Shown here piece by piece: positions 1 to 7,932 of a stretch of DNA of 32,498 nt. Every line of letters starts with the position of its first letter. Positions within the stretch are counted from its first letter, which is position 1. Origin of the DNA: Vibrio sp. 99-70-13A1. GTDB lineage: Bacteria > Pseudomonadota > Gammaproteobacteria > Enterobacterales > Vibrionaceae. The translations under genes were made by a program, and so were the position numbers. Below the pieces are notes generated by a model. That model had not been told where the DNA came from and searched no databases. It saw nothing but the letters and a program-made list of their open reading frames with translations. Location of the stretch: NCBI RefSeq assembly GCF_013114625.1, contig NZ_VTXD01000046.1:1-32498 (forward strand), given 5' to 3'.

Positions 1-1251
1 CGCATAGCGTTACGCGCGTATTCCATGAACATTAGGAACGTTGCGCCGTATGGTACGAAACCACCGTGCAGAGCGATACCGTTCATGATAGCCGTCATAC
101 CGAACTCACGTACACCGTAGTGGATGTAGTTACCAGAGAAGTCGTTTGCTTCAAGAGACTTAGAACCAGACCACATAGTCAGGTTAGAAGGCGCAAGGTC
201 AGCAGAGCCGCCCATGAATTCAGGTAGCATGGCACCGAATGCTTCTAGCGCATTTTGAGATGCTTTACGTGATGCGATGTTTGCTGGGTTAGCTTGAAGA
301 TCAGCGATGATTGCCGATGCTTTCTCTTCCCATTCAGCTGGAAGCTCGCCGTTAGTACGACGTTTAAATTCTGCTGCTAGCTCTGGGTGAGCGGCTGCGT
401 ATGCGTCAAACTTAGCGTTCCACGCTGCTTCTTTCGCTGCGCCTGCTTCTTTCGCGTTCCACTCAGCTGCGATATCCGCTGGGATTTCGAAAGGACCGTG
501 TTCCCAGCCAAGCGCTGCTTTAGTTGCTGTGATTTCATCAGCGCCTAGTGGAGCACCGTGACAGTCGTGTGTACCCGCTTTGTTTGGAGAACCAAAACCG
601 ATGATAGTTTTAGTACAGATAAGTGTTGGACGAGGATCCGCTTTAGCAGCGATGATTGCTGCGTTGATAGCGTCAGCATCGTGACCATCAACTGCTGGAA
701 TTACGTGCCAGCCGTAAGCTTCAAAACGCTTAGGTGTATCGTCAGAGAACCAACCTTCTACTTCGCCATCGATAGAGATGCCGTTGTCATCCCAGAAAGC
801 AACCAGCTTTCCAAGACCTAGCGTACCCGCTAAAGAACATGCTTCGTGAGAGATACCTTCCATCAGACAACCATCACCCATGAACGCATAAGTGAAGTGG
901 TCTACGATGTCGTGACCTTCTTTGTTGAACTGTGCAGCCAGTGACTTCTCAGCCATCGCCATACCAACAGCGTTAGTGATGCCTTGACCTAGAGGACCTG
1001 TCGTTGTTTCGATACCTGGTGCGTAGCCGTACTCTGGGTGACCTGGAGTCTTAGAATGAAGCTGACGGAAGTTCTTAAGATCTTCAATTGAAAGCTCGTA
1101 ACCATGGGTTGTGGTTCAAGTGACCACGCCAAAGTACTTCAGCGATGTCAGCCATACCCATAGGGGCGCCTGGGTGACCTGAATTTGCTTGTTGAACACC
1201 GTCCATACTAAGTGCGCGGATTGCATTGGCTAGATCTTTACGAGAAGGCAT
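1..1251 (-). pseudogene. tkt: Transketolase, disrupted by internal deletion; 3' end outside window
   Basis: Transketolase moves two-carbon ketol units between sugar phosphates in the non-oxidative pentose phosphate pathway, using thiamine diphosphate. The reverse strand starts with ATG at 1249-1251 (MPSRKDLANAIRALSMDGVQ) and keeps the family pattern as far as LNHNP, codon 49. The next codons run into a TGA at 1084-1086. The family sequence resumes in another frame with GYELSIEDLKNFRQLHSKTP from about 1103 leftward. It then stays open to the window edge through TTTGPLGQGITNAVGMA, GDGCLMEG and DDNGISIDGEV. From known transketolases, about 29 codons are missing at the junction, including the SNGHGS segment whose His contacts the cofactor. 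A loss of about 86 bp explains the shift. No downstream start could restore the cofactor site. The gene is divergent from metK and its control region looks intact. Identity is certain. Inactivation is very likely unless the assembly is wrong. Confidence 0.9.
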
Positions 1252-1349
1252 GTCTGCTCCTGGATGCGTAAGCGATTTAAGAAAAAGAAGATAAGGCTAA
1301 ACTTTTCTAGTTATTTAGCCGCCAGTATTCTCTCAAACGACTATAGTGA

Positions 1350-1365
1350 CTGCAAACGTTTTACT
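1350..1365. promoter_or_regulatory. PurR/LacI-family operator candidate 1
   Basis: The 16-mer CTGCAAACGTTTTACT matches the E. coli PurR box ACGCAAACGTTTTCGT at 12 of 16 positions, including the central GCAAACGTTTT. LacI-family regulators share this kind of core, so PurR is the best but not the only candidate. Its place 99 bp upstream of the tkt start suggests control of tkt, an enzyme linked to ribose 5-phosphate and so to purine synthesis. Confidence 0.5.
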
Positions 1366-1436
1366 GGGCTTATAAGCAGCATTTTCTGCATTTTTATGAC
1401 ATTTATCCCTCTAAACCGTTGGTTATCTTTATTCAT

Positions 1437-1452
1437 ACGCAAACGTTTAGTT
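1437..1452. promoter_or_regulatory. PurR/LacI-family operator candidate 2
   Basis: The 16-mer ACGCAAACGTTTAGTT matches the E. coli PurR box at 13 of 16 positions. Its centre is 87 bp from that of the first box, so a single repressor could bind both or loop the DNA. It lies about 50 bp upstream of the MetJ operator and might affect either divergent gene. Confidence 0.5.
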
Positions 1453-1502
1453 ATGACATATCCAAAAAAAGAGCTTGTAATTCAACCTATGAAAACTAAA
1501 AT

Positions 1503-1526
1503 AGACGTCTAGATGTAGAAACACCT
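1503..1526 (+). promoter_or_regulatory. MetJ operator (tandem met boxes) of metK
   Basis: Three contiguous 8-mers read AGACGTCT, AGATGTAG and AAACACCT. The first is a perfect met box and the other two each match at 5 of 8 positions. Tandem 8-bp boxes are the known binding mode of the methionine repressor MetJ with S-adenosylmethionine as co-repressor. They overlap the -35 region of the metK promoter, so the product of MetK would repress its own gene. Confidence 0.8.
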
Positions 1527-1538
1527 ACATAATATAAT
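1510..1538 (+). promoter_or_regulatory. Predicted metK promoter
   Basis: A perfect -10 element TATAAT lies at 1533-1538. A weak -35 (TAGATG, 1510-1515) is 17 bp upstream, inside the MetJ boxes. A start near 1545 would give a leader of about 85 nt. The -35 call is weak. Confidence 0.6.
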
Positions 1539-1630
1539 GTAATTAATAGCGACGACCTTTATATTCATCGGCGCTTTTTAACTATTTACGCCTCAACGTA
1601 TTACGTTCAAAACTAAAAAGTGGAGCTCTC

Positions 1631-2785
1631 ATGGCTAAGCACCTATTCACTTCTGAATCTGTTTCAGAAGGCCATCCAGATAAAATTGCAGACCAAATTT
1701 CTGATGCTGTTCTTGATGCCATCTTGGAACAAGATCCAAAAGCACGTGTTGCTTGTGAGACTTACGTAAAAACCGGCATGGTAATGGTTGGCGGTGAAGT
1801 AACAACGTCTGCATGGGTTGATATCGAAGAAATCACTCGTGAAACCGTTCGTGAAATTGGTTACGTTCATTCTGACATGGGCTTTGACGCTGACTCTTGT
1901 GCAGTACTAAACACAATTGGTAAGCAGTCTCCAGACATCAACCAAGGTGTTGATAAAGCTGACCCTAAAGAGCAAGGCGCGGGCGATCAAGGTATCATGT
2001 TTGGTTACGCAACTAACGAAACTCCAATCCTAATGCCAGCTCCAATTACTTACTCTCACCTTCTTGTTAAGAAGCAAGCTGAAGTACGTAAGAGCGGCAA
2101 ATTAGACTTCCTTCGTCCAGATGCTAAATCTCAGGTAACTTTCCAATACGACCAAGGTCAGATCGTTGGTATCGATGCAGTCGTACTTTCTACTCAACAC
2201 TGTGATTCAGTAACCACACCGGATCTACGTGAAGCAGTAATGGAAGAGATCATCAAGCCAGTACTTCCTGCTGAGTGGATCAACAAAGACACTAACTTCT
2301 TCATCAACCCAACCGGTCGTTTCGTAATCGGTGGACCTATGGGTGACTGTGGTCTAACTGGTCGTAAGATCATCGTTGATACGTACGGCGGCGCAGCTCG
2401 TCACGGTGGCGGTGCTTTCTCTGGTAAAGATCCATCAAAAGTTGACCGTTCAGCAGCTTACGCAGCGCGTTACGTTGCTAAAAACATCGTTGCAGCTGGC
2501 ATGGCTGACCGTTGTGAGATTCAACTTTCTTACGCTATCGGTGTTGCTGATCCTACCTCTATCATGGTTGAAACGTTTGGTACTGAGAAAGTAGCTCACG
2601 AAATCATCATTGAAGCGGTTCGTCAAAACTTTGATCTTCGCCCATATGGCTTACAAGAAATGCTTAACCTTCTACAACCGATCTACAAGCAGACAGCTGC
2701 TTACGGTCACTTCGGTCGTGAAGAGTTCCCTTGGGAAGCAACAGACAAAGCAGCAATCCTTGCGGACTTCGCTGGTATAAAATAA
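1631..2785 (+). CDS. metK: S-adenosylmethionine synthetase
   Basis: MetK makes S-adenosylmethionine from methionine and ATP, releasing phosphate and pyrophosphate; it is a cytosolic homotetramer and the cell's source of methyl donor. The 384-residue product has the family's usual length. It opens with SESVSEGHPDKIADQISDAV, with the catalytic His at residue 15. The ATP-binding GAGDQGIMFGYA is near residues 116-127, and the Gly-rich loop GGAARHGGGAFSGKDPSKVD lies near residue 255. The ATG has a GGAG-type ribosome site just upstream (1621-1625). The gene is preceded by MetJ boxes and followed by its own strong terminator, so it is probably transcribed alone. It is divergent from the broken tkt gene, a common order in vibrios. 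Confidence 0.98.
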   Translation: MAKHLFTSESVSEGHPDKIADQISDAVLDAILEQDPKARVACETYVKTGMVMVGGEVTTSAWVDIEEITRETVREIGYVHSDMGFDADSCAVLNTIGKQSPDINQGVDKADPKEQGAGDQGIMFGYATNETPILMPAPITYSHLLVKKQAEVRKSGKLDFLRPDAKSQVTFQYDQGQIVGIDAVVLSTQHCDSVTTPDLREAVMEEIIKPVLPAEWINKDTNFFINPTGRFVIGGPMGDCGLTGRKIIVDTYGGAARHGGGAFSGKDPSKVDRSAAYAARYVAKNIVAAGMADRCEIQLSYAIGVADPTSIMVETFGTEKVAHEIIIEAVRQNFDLRPYGLQEMLNLLQPIYKQTAAYGHFGREEFPWEATDKAAILADFAGIK

Positions 2786-2810
2786 TTTAGCTTCATACTA
2801 GATTTCTATT

Positions 2811-2845
2811 AAGGCCCTTACTTCTTAGTAAGGGCCTTATTTTTA
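2811..2845 (+). terminator. Intrinsic terminator of metK
   Basis: A perfect 10-bp stem, AAGGCCCTTA (2811-2820) with TAAGGGCCTT (2829-2838), has an 8-nt loop and is followed by ATTTTTAT. Confidence 0.92.
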
Positions 2846-3253
2846 TGAAGTTATCTTCCCCAACACAGCCTAGCTCTCTATAGCCAACCACTCTTCTCTA
2901 AAAATAATCATCCAAAAAGCCCCTGCGTAAGTTGTATTTTTTGATACTACTGCCAATAGTTAATACTGTTCCTAGGCAATAATGTGCTTACATTAAATGC
3001 AGAAATGTTAGCTTCAGATTAAGAGTTTATCGACTCCCTCTCGCTAGCTAAATGCTTAAGAGTCTAGCTATACCATTAGCAATCACGCCTTTTGCTAGTT
3101 TAGGTATAACAAATCTCTTATTGAAGTTTGAGCACTGGTACTGCAGTACAACCTAGAACTCTAGCGTTGAAATGGCCGTGATGATGCACAAAGTGCTGTC
3201 AAGCAACGACATTCAATGAATTTTAACTAGGATGTTATTAACTGGGGGGATTT
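2846..3253. other. Non-coding gap upstream of DUF2189 gene
   Basis: About 408 bases contain no convincing gene on either strand. The main structure is an imperfect inverted repeat at 3069-3108: TATACC pairs with GGTATA on the outside and TAGCA with TGCTA inside, leaving an 11-nt loop. A perfect 12-bp palindrome GTACTGCAGTAC lies at 3138-3149. The strong ribosome site of the next gene (CTGGGGGG) is at the right edge. An untranslated leader or a small RNA gene is possible, but no clear promoter-terminator pair is visible. Confidence 0.5.
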
Positions 3254-4054
3254 ATGCCTCGAACAGCACAACCAGAAGATTTTAATAATAAGAAAAAGCA
3301 TAAGGTCAGCGATAGCGAATACGCACGAACGATTCCTTGTAATCAAGTCAGCGTATCAGCACCTTTCCATTGGCTTTCTCTTGCTCTACATGACTTCATT
3401 CGAATGCCATTCATCAGCGCCTTCTACGGGCTGTGCTTTATGGCAGCCGCAGTTGCTATCGTTCAATTAGTGCAATGGCAAGGTACACATCTTGTTGTTA
3501 TGCCAAGTTTAATCGTTTACATGCTTATCGGCCCATTCTTAGCTTTAGGGCTTTATGATGCAAGTTGGGAAAGAGAGAAAGGTCATGATGCAAGCCTATT
3601 TCATTCAATAAAAGCCATTTCAAGGAACTCGTCTTCTCAGTGGGCTTTCGCCATTGTGTTGATGGTTGCTATGATTTTTTGGATGAGGATTGCAGCGTTA
3701 TTGCATGCCCTTTACCCTTCCGTTCAAGGAGCACCACTTACGGAGTTTGCTCCATTCTTAATAACCGGTTCAGTTATTGGGCTTGTTATCGCCAGCCTCA
3801 TTTTTAGTATTTCTGCCTTCTCAATTCCGTTGATGATGGAAAGAAGAGTGGACGTAATGAGTGCTATATTTACAAGTTTTAATGCCGTTAAGTCGAATAT
3901 CCCGGCAATGATTGTGTGGGCAGCTTTGATTGGTATCGGCGTATTAGTTGGATTTGCAACTTATGGATTAGGGATGATAGTAACAATGCCATTGCTTGGT
4001 TATGGCACATGGCATGCCTATCACGACACTATAAAGAAAAAACATCATCCGTAG
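3254..4054 (+). CDS. DUF2189 family inner-membrane protein, function unknown
   Basis: This 266-residue protein resembles the DUF2189 family of predicted integral membrane proteins, for which no function is established. A polar N-terminus of about 35 residues leads to SAPFHWLSLALHDFIRMP. Five or six hydrophobic helices follow, near residues 53-73, 78-100, 129-150, 167-192 and 216-250 (the last probably two). The conserved block GPFLALGLYDASWEREKGH lies after helix 2, and a short basic tail KKKHHP ends the protein. The ATG is preceded by a very purine-rich ribosome site (TGGGGGGA). The gene stands alone between the metK terminator and its own terminator. The family call is from sequence pattern, not a search. 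Confidence 0.8.
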   Translation: MPRTAQPEDFNNKKKHKVSDSEYARTIPCNQVSVSAPFHWLSLALHDFIRMPFISAFYGLCFMAAAVAIVQLVQWQGTHLVVMPSLIVYMLIGPFLALGLYDASWEREKGHDASLFHSIKAISRNSSSQWAFAIVLMVAMIFWMRIAALLHALYPSVQGAPLTEFAPFLITGSVIGLVIASLIFSISAFSIPLMMERRVDVMSAIFTSFNAVKSNIPAMIVWAALIGIGVLVGFATYGLGMIVTMPLLGYGTWHAYHDTIKKKHHP

Positions 4055-4088
4055 GTCTCCTACCTGTAGTCATTGTGATGATATTATT

Positions 4089-4118
4089 TGGCCTTAGCTC
4101 ACCCTAAGGCCATTTTTT
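4089..4118 (+). terminator. Intrinsic terminator after DUF2189 gene
   Basis: A perfect 9-bp stem, TGGCCTTAG (4089-4097) with CTAAGGCCA (4104-4112), is followed by six T. The T-run touches the sprT ribosome site (GGAG at 4119-4122), so read-through or a promoter within or upstream of the hairpin must supply sprT. Confidence 0.88.
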
Positions 4119-4131
4119 GGAGTTCACCAAC

Positions 4132-4632
4132 TTGCCATACTGCTCTTTACAACACCGCGTGAATAAAAAGATCGTAGAATGCATCACTCAAGCGGATCAA
4201 CACTTCTTACGTCAATTCCAAATACCTAAGATTTCTTTTCAACTAAGAGGAAAAGCCGCAGGAAAAGCCTATCTGCAACTTAACGAAATAAAAATTAACC
4301 GTGTTTTATTCGAAGAGAATGTAGACGCTTTTTTGGCAGAAGTGATCCCACATGAGATCGCACATCTGATCACATATCAAGTGTATGGGCGAGTTAGACC
4401 ACACGGTAAAGAATGGCAATCTGTCATGGAAGGGGTATTTCAAGTCCCAGCAAAAACCACGCATAACTTTGAAGTACAATCCGTTCAAGGGAAAACCTTT
4501 GAGTACCAGTGCTGCTGCACTACTTATCCTTTATCAATTCGTCGCCATAACAAAGTTTTACGTAAACAATCCACTTATCGGTGTCAGCAATGTAGCCAAC
4601 TCTTAACGTTTACAGGAATACAACTCAGTTAA
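4132..4632 (+). CDS. sprT: SprT family zinc-metalloprotease-like protein
   Basis: This is a cytosolic SprT-family protein, relatives of which include eukaryotic Spartan proteases; the bacterial role is poorly known. From the chosen start the product is 166 residues, close to E. coli SprT (165). The zinc site HEIAH lies at residues 74-78, followed by GRVRPHGKEW with the third-ligand His. The C-terminal part has Cys pairs typical of the family (CCC and CQQC) and the conserved SIRRHNKVLR. No ATG fits. TTG at 4132 has GGAG at 4119-4122 with a 9-nt spacer, so I prefer it to the upstream in-frame TTG at 4117, which lies in the T-run of the preceding terminator. The gene lies just upstream of endA. 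Confidence 0.88.
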   Translation: MPYCSLQHRVNKKIVECITQADQHFLRQFQIPKISFQLRGKAAGKAYLQLNEIKINRVLFEENVDAFLAEVIPHEIAHLITYQVYGRVRPHGKEWQSVMEGVFQVPAKTTHNFEVQSVQGKTFEYQCCCTTYPLSIRRHNKVLRKQSTYRCQQCSQLLTFTGIQLS

Positions 4633-4780
4633 AATAACCAATTTAATTGCACTCACTTTATCCGCTCACATTGCTTCATTCTATCTACAGCCCCTACTAT
4701 TATCTTGGTAGCGAGATTCCCTGCCAAGCAAAATCATACCCTAATTAAAATCCGATAGAGAACTTCATAAATTGAGTGCT

Positions 4781-4818
4781 AGACTGATAGTTATCATACT
4801 TTTATCAGTCTTTATTTT
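4781..4818 (+). promoter_or_regulatory. Stem-loop directly upstream of the endA start
   Basis: AGACTGATA (4781-4789) pairs perfectly with TATCAGTCT (4803-4811). The stem is followed by TTATTTT and the endA ATG. No Shine-Dalgarno sequence lies between hairpin and start. It may be the sprT terminator, a translational control element for endA, or both. A competing smaller dyad, TGATAGTTATCA, occupies 4785-4796. Confidence 0.6.
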
Positions 4819-5550
4819 ATGAAATACATAAACTTGAAAGCATTTAACCTATCGGTGTCCCTTTGCTTACTCCTAGGTTTTAGCCTATCACTACCCCAAA
4901 GTGCTTTTGCGGCTCCTCCTAGCTCCTTTTCAAAAGCTAAAAAAGAAGCGGTGAAGATTTACCTTGATCACCCGACTTCATTCTACTGTGGCTGCGATAT
5001 TACTTGGAAAGACAAAAAGAAAGGTATTCCAGATCTTGACTCATGCGGCTACCAAGTTCGAAAGCAGCTAAAACGGGCTTCTCGCATTGAATGGGAACAT
5101 GTAGTGCCGGCATGGCAGTTTGGACATCAGCGACAATGCTGGCAATCAGGAGGGCGTAAGAACTGCACTAGAAACGATAAAGTATTCAAATCGATGGAAG
5201 CAGACCTGCATAACTTAGTCCCTGCTATTGGCGAAGTAAATGGTGACCGCTCTAATTACAATTTCAGCCAGTGGAATGGGGTTGATGGTGTGAGCTACGG
5301 ACAATGCGAGGTTCAGGTCAACTTTAAGCAACGTAAAGTCATGCCAACTGAGAGATCAAGAGGGGCGATTGCGCGCACGTACCTGTACATGAGCCAAGAA
5401 TATGGATTCAAACTATCGAAGCAGCAAACCAACTTGATGATGGCTTGGGATAAACAATATCCCGTGACTGAGTGGGAGTGCACAAGAGACGAACGGATTC
5501 ATAAGATTCAAAATAACCACAACCCATTTGTATTTGAACATTGTCAGTAA
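4819..5550 (+). CDS. endA: Periplasmic/secreted endonuclease I
   Basis: Endonuclease I is a non-specific DNase of the His-Me finger superfamily, exported to the periplasm or medium; the Vibrio enzymes Vvn and Dns are close relatives. The 243-residue precursor has a Sec signal peptide with cleavage likely after AFA (residue 31). The catalytic motif EWEHVVPAWQFG follows, with the general-base His at 94. The metal-site segment ADLHNLVPAIGEVNGDRSN spans about 128-146. Cys residues (C57GC59, C76, C107, C116) fit the disulfide-rich fold. The ATG gives a good signal peptide but has no visible ribosome site and follows a stem-loop. It converges on parC with a shared terminator. Confidence 0.95.
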   Translation: MKYINLKAFNLSVSLCLLLGFSLSLPQSAFAAPPSSFSKAKKEAVKIYLDHPTSFYCGCDITWKDKKKGIPDLDSCGYQVRKQLKRASRIEWEHVVPAWQFGHQRQCWQSGGRKNCTRNDKVFKSMEADLHNLVPAIGEVNGDRSNYNFSQWNGVDGVSYGQCEVQVNFKQRKVMPTERSRGAIARTYLYMSQEYGFKLSKQQTNLMMAWDKQYPVTEWECTRDERIHKIQNNHNPFVFEHCQ

Positions 5551-5571
5551 TCAACAATTCCCCTCTAACAA

Positions 5572-5607
5572 AAAAAGCACCGAACAAATTCATGTTCAGT
5601 GCTTTTT
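5572..5607. terminator. Bidirectional terminator between endA and parC
   Basis: AAAAAGCAC (5572-5580) pairs with GTGCTTTTT (5599-5607), and the stem extends inward through GAACA with TGTTC around a short loop. A-rich and T-rich flanks let it serve endA on the plus strand and parC on the minus strand. Confidence 0.85.
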
Positions 5608-5682
5608 AATTTATATTCCAATAAAGAGTGGCAGTAAATTTACAGAATTAATCTACAAATCACTCCACTCTTGCTTGAACTT

Positions 5683-7929
5683 TTACGATTCAATATCGAT
5701 ATGAGTGACACGCTGTAAACCTCTCGGTAGAAGCCCACCACGACGACCACGCTCACCGCGGAAATTATCTAAATCAGCAGGTTTCAAACCTAGTTTACGC
5801 TTACCAGCATAAATGGTTAAGGTAGCCCCTTGCGGGATAGCCATCAAGTGGGAAACAAACTCTTCACGTTCCTTCGCTTTCGCTGATGGAATGTTGATGA
5901 TCTTATTCCCTTTACCTTTGCTTAACTGAGGCAGGTCTTTGATTGGGAATAGAAGCATTCTACCTTGATTGGTGATCGCTAAGATTTCATTCGTATCCAA
6001 ATCATCCACAGAGCTTGGTAATAATACTTCAGCGGCTTGAGGTAAATTCACCAAAGCTTTACCGCTCTTGTTCTTAGACAATAAATCACTGCCCTTACAA
6101 ACAAAGCCGTAACCAGCATCAGAACCAACTAACCATAATTGATCACTTTCACCCATCACGACCTGGCGAATAGAACTACCAGGGCTAATGTTTAAGCGCC
6201 CTGTAATCGGCTCACCTTGGCTTCTTGCTGAAGGTAAAGAGTGGGATTCCAATGAATAACTTCGACCGTCACTGCCTAAGAACACAGCAGGTTGATTGCT
6301 CTTACCACGAGTATGAGCCAAGTATTTATCACCAGACTTATAATTCAAGGTTTCGGCATCAACTTCATGCCCTTTCGCATGACGAATCCAGCCTTTTTCT
6401 GACAATACAACCGTAATTGGTTCGCTCGGTACCAAATCACGCTCAGTCAGGGCTTTAGCTTCAGCGCGAACCATTAATGGAGAACGACGATCATCCCCAT
6501 ACTTATCGGCATCAGCTTGAATTTCTTTCTTAATTAAAGTGTTTAGACGACGCTCTGAACCTAGCAGTTTCTCTAATTTGTCACGTTCAGCTTCAAGCTC
6601 TTCTTGCTCAGCTCGAATCTTAAATTCTTCTAGCTTTGCTAAGTTACGTAGCTTGATATCAAGAATAGCGTTTGCTTGGATCTCAGAAATATTGAAGCGA
6701 CTCATCAGCACAGGACAAGGTTCATCTTCAGTTCTGATGATTTCGATTACTTCATCAATATTAAGGTAAGCAGCTAATAAGCCTTCCAAAATATGTAAAC
6801 GAGCCAGCACTTTATCTAAACGATACTGTAAGCGACGGCGAACGGTTGAACGGCGGAACTCAATCCACTCTTTTAATATCTGAACTAAACCTTTTACTTG
6901 AGGACGATTGTCTAAGCCAATCATGTTCAAGTTAACTCGGAAGTTTTTCTCAAGATCTGTTGAAGCAAACAGGTGGCTCATCAACTGATCGCAATCGATA
7001 CGGTTTGAGCGCGGTACAACAACAATGCGAGTCGGGTTCTCGTGATCAGATTCATCACGCAAATCTTCAACCATCGGCAGCTTTTTAGCGCGCATTTGGT
7101 TGGCAATTTGCTCTAGCAATTTCGAGCCTGATACTTGGTGCGGTAGGGCTGTGATAACAATATCAGAGCCTTCTTTATGCCACACAGCACGCATTTTAAT
7201 GCTGCCTTTACCAGTACGGTAGATTTTCTCGATATCCGACTTAGGTGAGATAATCTCAGCTTCAGTTGGGTAATCTGGGCCTTGAATGAAACCCATCACA
7301 TCAGGAAGTTCAGCTTTTGGTGTATCAATCAGGTGAATAGCGGCATTTGCCACTTCACGAACATTATGAGGTGGAATGTCTGTCGCCATACCTACAGCAA
7401 TGCCCGTAATGCCGTTCAGTAAGATATGAGGTAAACGCGCCGGTAACATTTGAGGCTCTTTCATCGTGCCATCAAAGTTTGGCTGCCAATCTACCGTTCC
7501 TTGACCTAACTCACCAAGCAGAACTTCAGCAAATTTGGAAAGCTTAGCTTCGGTATAACGCATCGCCGCGAATGATTTCGGATCATCCGGAGCACCCCAG
7601 TTACCCTGACCATCCACCAGTGGGTAGCGGTAAGAGAAAGGTTGCGCCATAAGAACCATGGCTTCGTAACAAGCAGAATCACCATGCGGGTGATACTTAC
7701 CTAAAACGTCACCAACAGTACGAGCTGATTTTTTATATTTCGATGCAGCAGAAAGACCAAGCTCAGACATTGCATAGATAATACGACGCTGTACTGGCTT
7801 CAAGCCATCGCCAATATATGGCAGTGCACGATCCATGATCACGTACATTGAGTAATTTAAGTAGGCATCTTCGGTGAACTTGCGCATTGGCAACTGTTCA
7901 ACGCCATCATATGTAATTTCGTTAGACAT
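5683..7929 (-). CDS. parC: DNA topoisomerase IV subunit A
   Basis: ParC is the DNA-cleaving subunit of topoisomerase IV (ParC2ParE2), which unlinks daughter chromosomes. The 748-residue product has the usual length. The quinolone-resistance region HPHGDSACYEAM carries wild-type Ser85 and Glu89, the residues whose change gives resistance in vibrios. The active-site Tyr is at about 125 in AAMRYTEAKL. The breakage-reunion domain ends near residue 490 after a long charged coiled segment. A C-terminal beta-pinwheel follows, ending in RGERGRRGGLLPRGLQRV. Its ATG lies 3 bp after the parE stop, so the two subunits are translationally linked. I see nothing odd in it. Confidence 0.98.
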   Translation of the reverse strand: MSNEITYDGVEQLPMRKFTEDAYLNYSMYVIMDRALPYIGDGLKPVQRRIIYAMSELGLSAASKYKKSARTVGDVLGKYHPHGDSACYEAMVLMAQPFSYRYPLVDGQGNWGAPDDPKSFAAMRYTEAKLSKFAEVLLGELGQGTVDWQPNFDGTMKEPQMLPARLPHILLNGITGIAVGMATDIPPHNVREVANAAIHLIDTPKAELPDVMGFIQGPDYPTEAEIISPKSDIEKIYRTGKGSIKMRAVWHKEGSDIVITALPHQVSGSKLLEQIANQMRAKKLPMVEDLRDESDHENPTRIVVVPRSNRIDCDQLMSHLFASTDLEKNFRVNLNMIGLDNRPQVKGLVQILKEWIEFRRSTVRRRLQYRLDKVLARLHILEGLLAAYLNIDEVIEIIRTEDEPCPVLMSRFNISEIQANAILDIKLRNLAKLEEFKIRAEQEELEAERDKLEKLLGSERRLNTLIKKEIQADADKYGDDRRSPLMVRAEAKALTERDLVPSEPITVVLSEKGWIRHAKGHEVDAETLNYKSGDKYLAHTRGKSNQPAVFLGSDGRSYSLESHSLPSARSQGEPITGRLNISPGSSIRQVVMGESDQLWLVGSDAGYGFVCKGSDLLSKNKSGKALVNLPQAAEVLLPSSVDDLDTNEILAITNQGRMLLFPIKDLPQLSKGKGNKIINIPSAKAKEREEFVSHLMAIPQGATLTIYAGKRKLGLKPADLDNFRGERGRRGGLLPRGLQRVTHIDIES

Positions 7930-7932
7930 CCA

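Larger units (their letters stand above)
1252..1630. other. tkt-metK divergent intergenic region
   Basis: These 379 bases hold the control elements of two divergent genes. Next to tkt there is a stem-loop (1295-1301 with 1314-1320, loop of 12) that would lie in the tkt leader. Two LacI/PurR-type palindromes lie at 1350-1365 and 1437-1452. The MetJ boxes and metK promoter occupy 1503-1538, followed by a leader of about 85 bases to metK. I see no gene here; a short open frame at 1264-1512 has no family resemblance and overlaps these elements. Confidence 0.7.

Noticed and set aside
558..821. Plus-strand 87-codon open frame
   Set aside because: It lies antisense to clear transketolase coding sequence and has no family pattern.
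1264..1512. Plus-strand 82-codon open frame between tkt and metK
   Set aside because: It overlaps the operator candidates and the MetJ box, has no ribosome site and resembles no family.
1538..1552. HexR-like site near TGTAATTAATAG
   Set aside because: Only the left half fits the TGTAAT-type consensus; the right half is absent.
3131..3152. LexA or lux-box reading of the palindrome near ACTGGTACTGCAGTACA
   Set aside because: The CTG and CAG halves are not at the required spacing; only the central palindrome is real.
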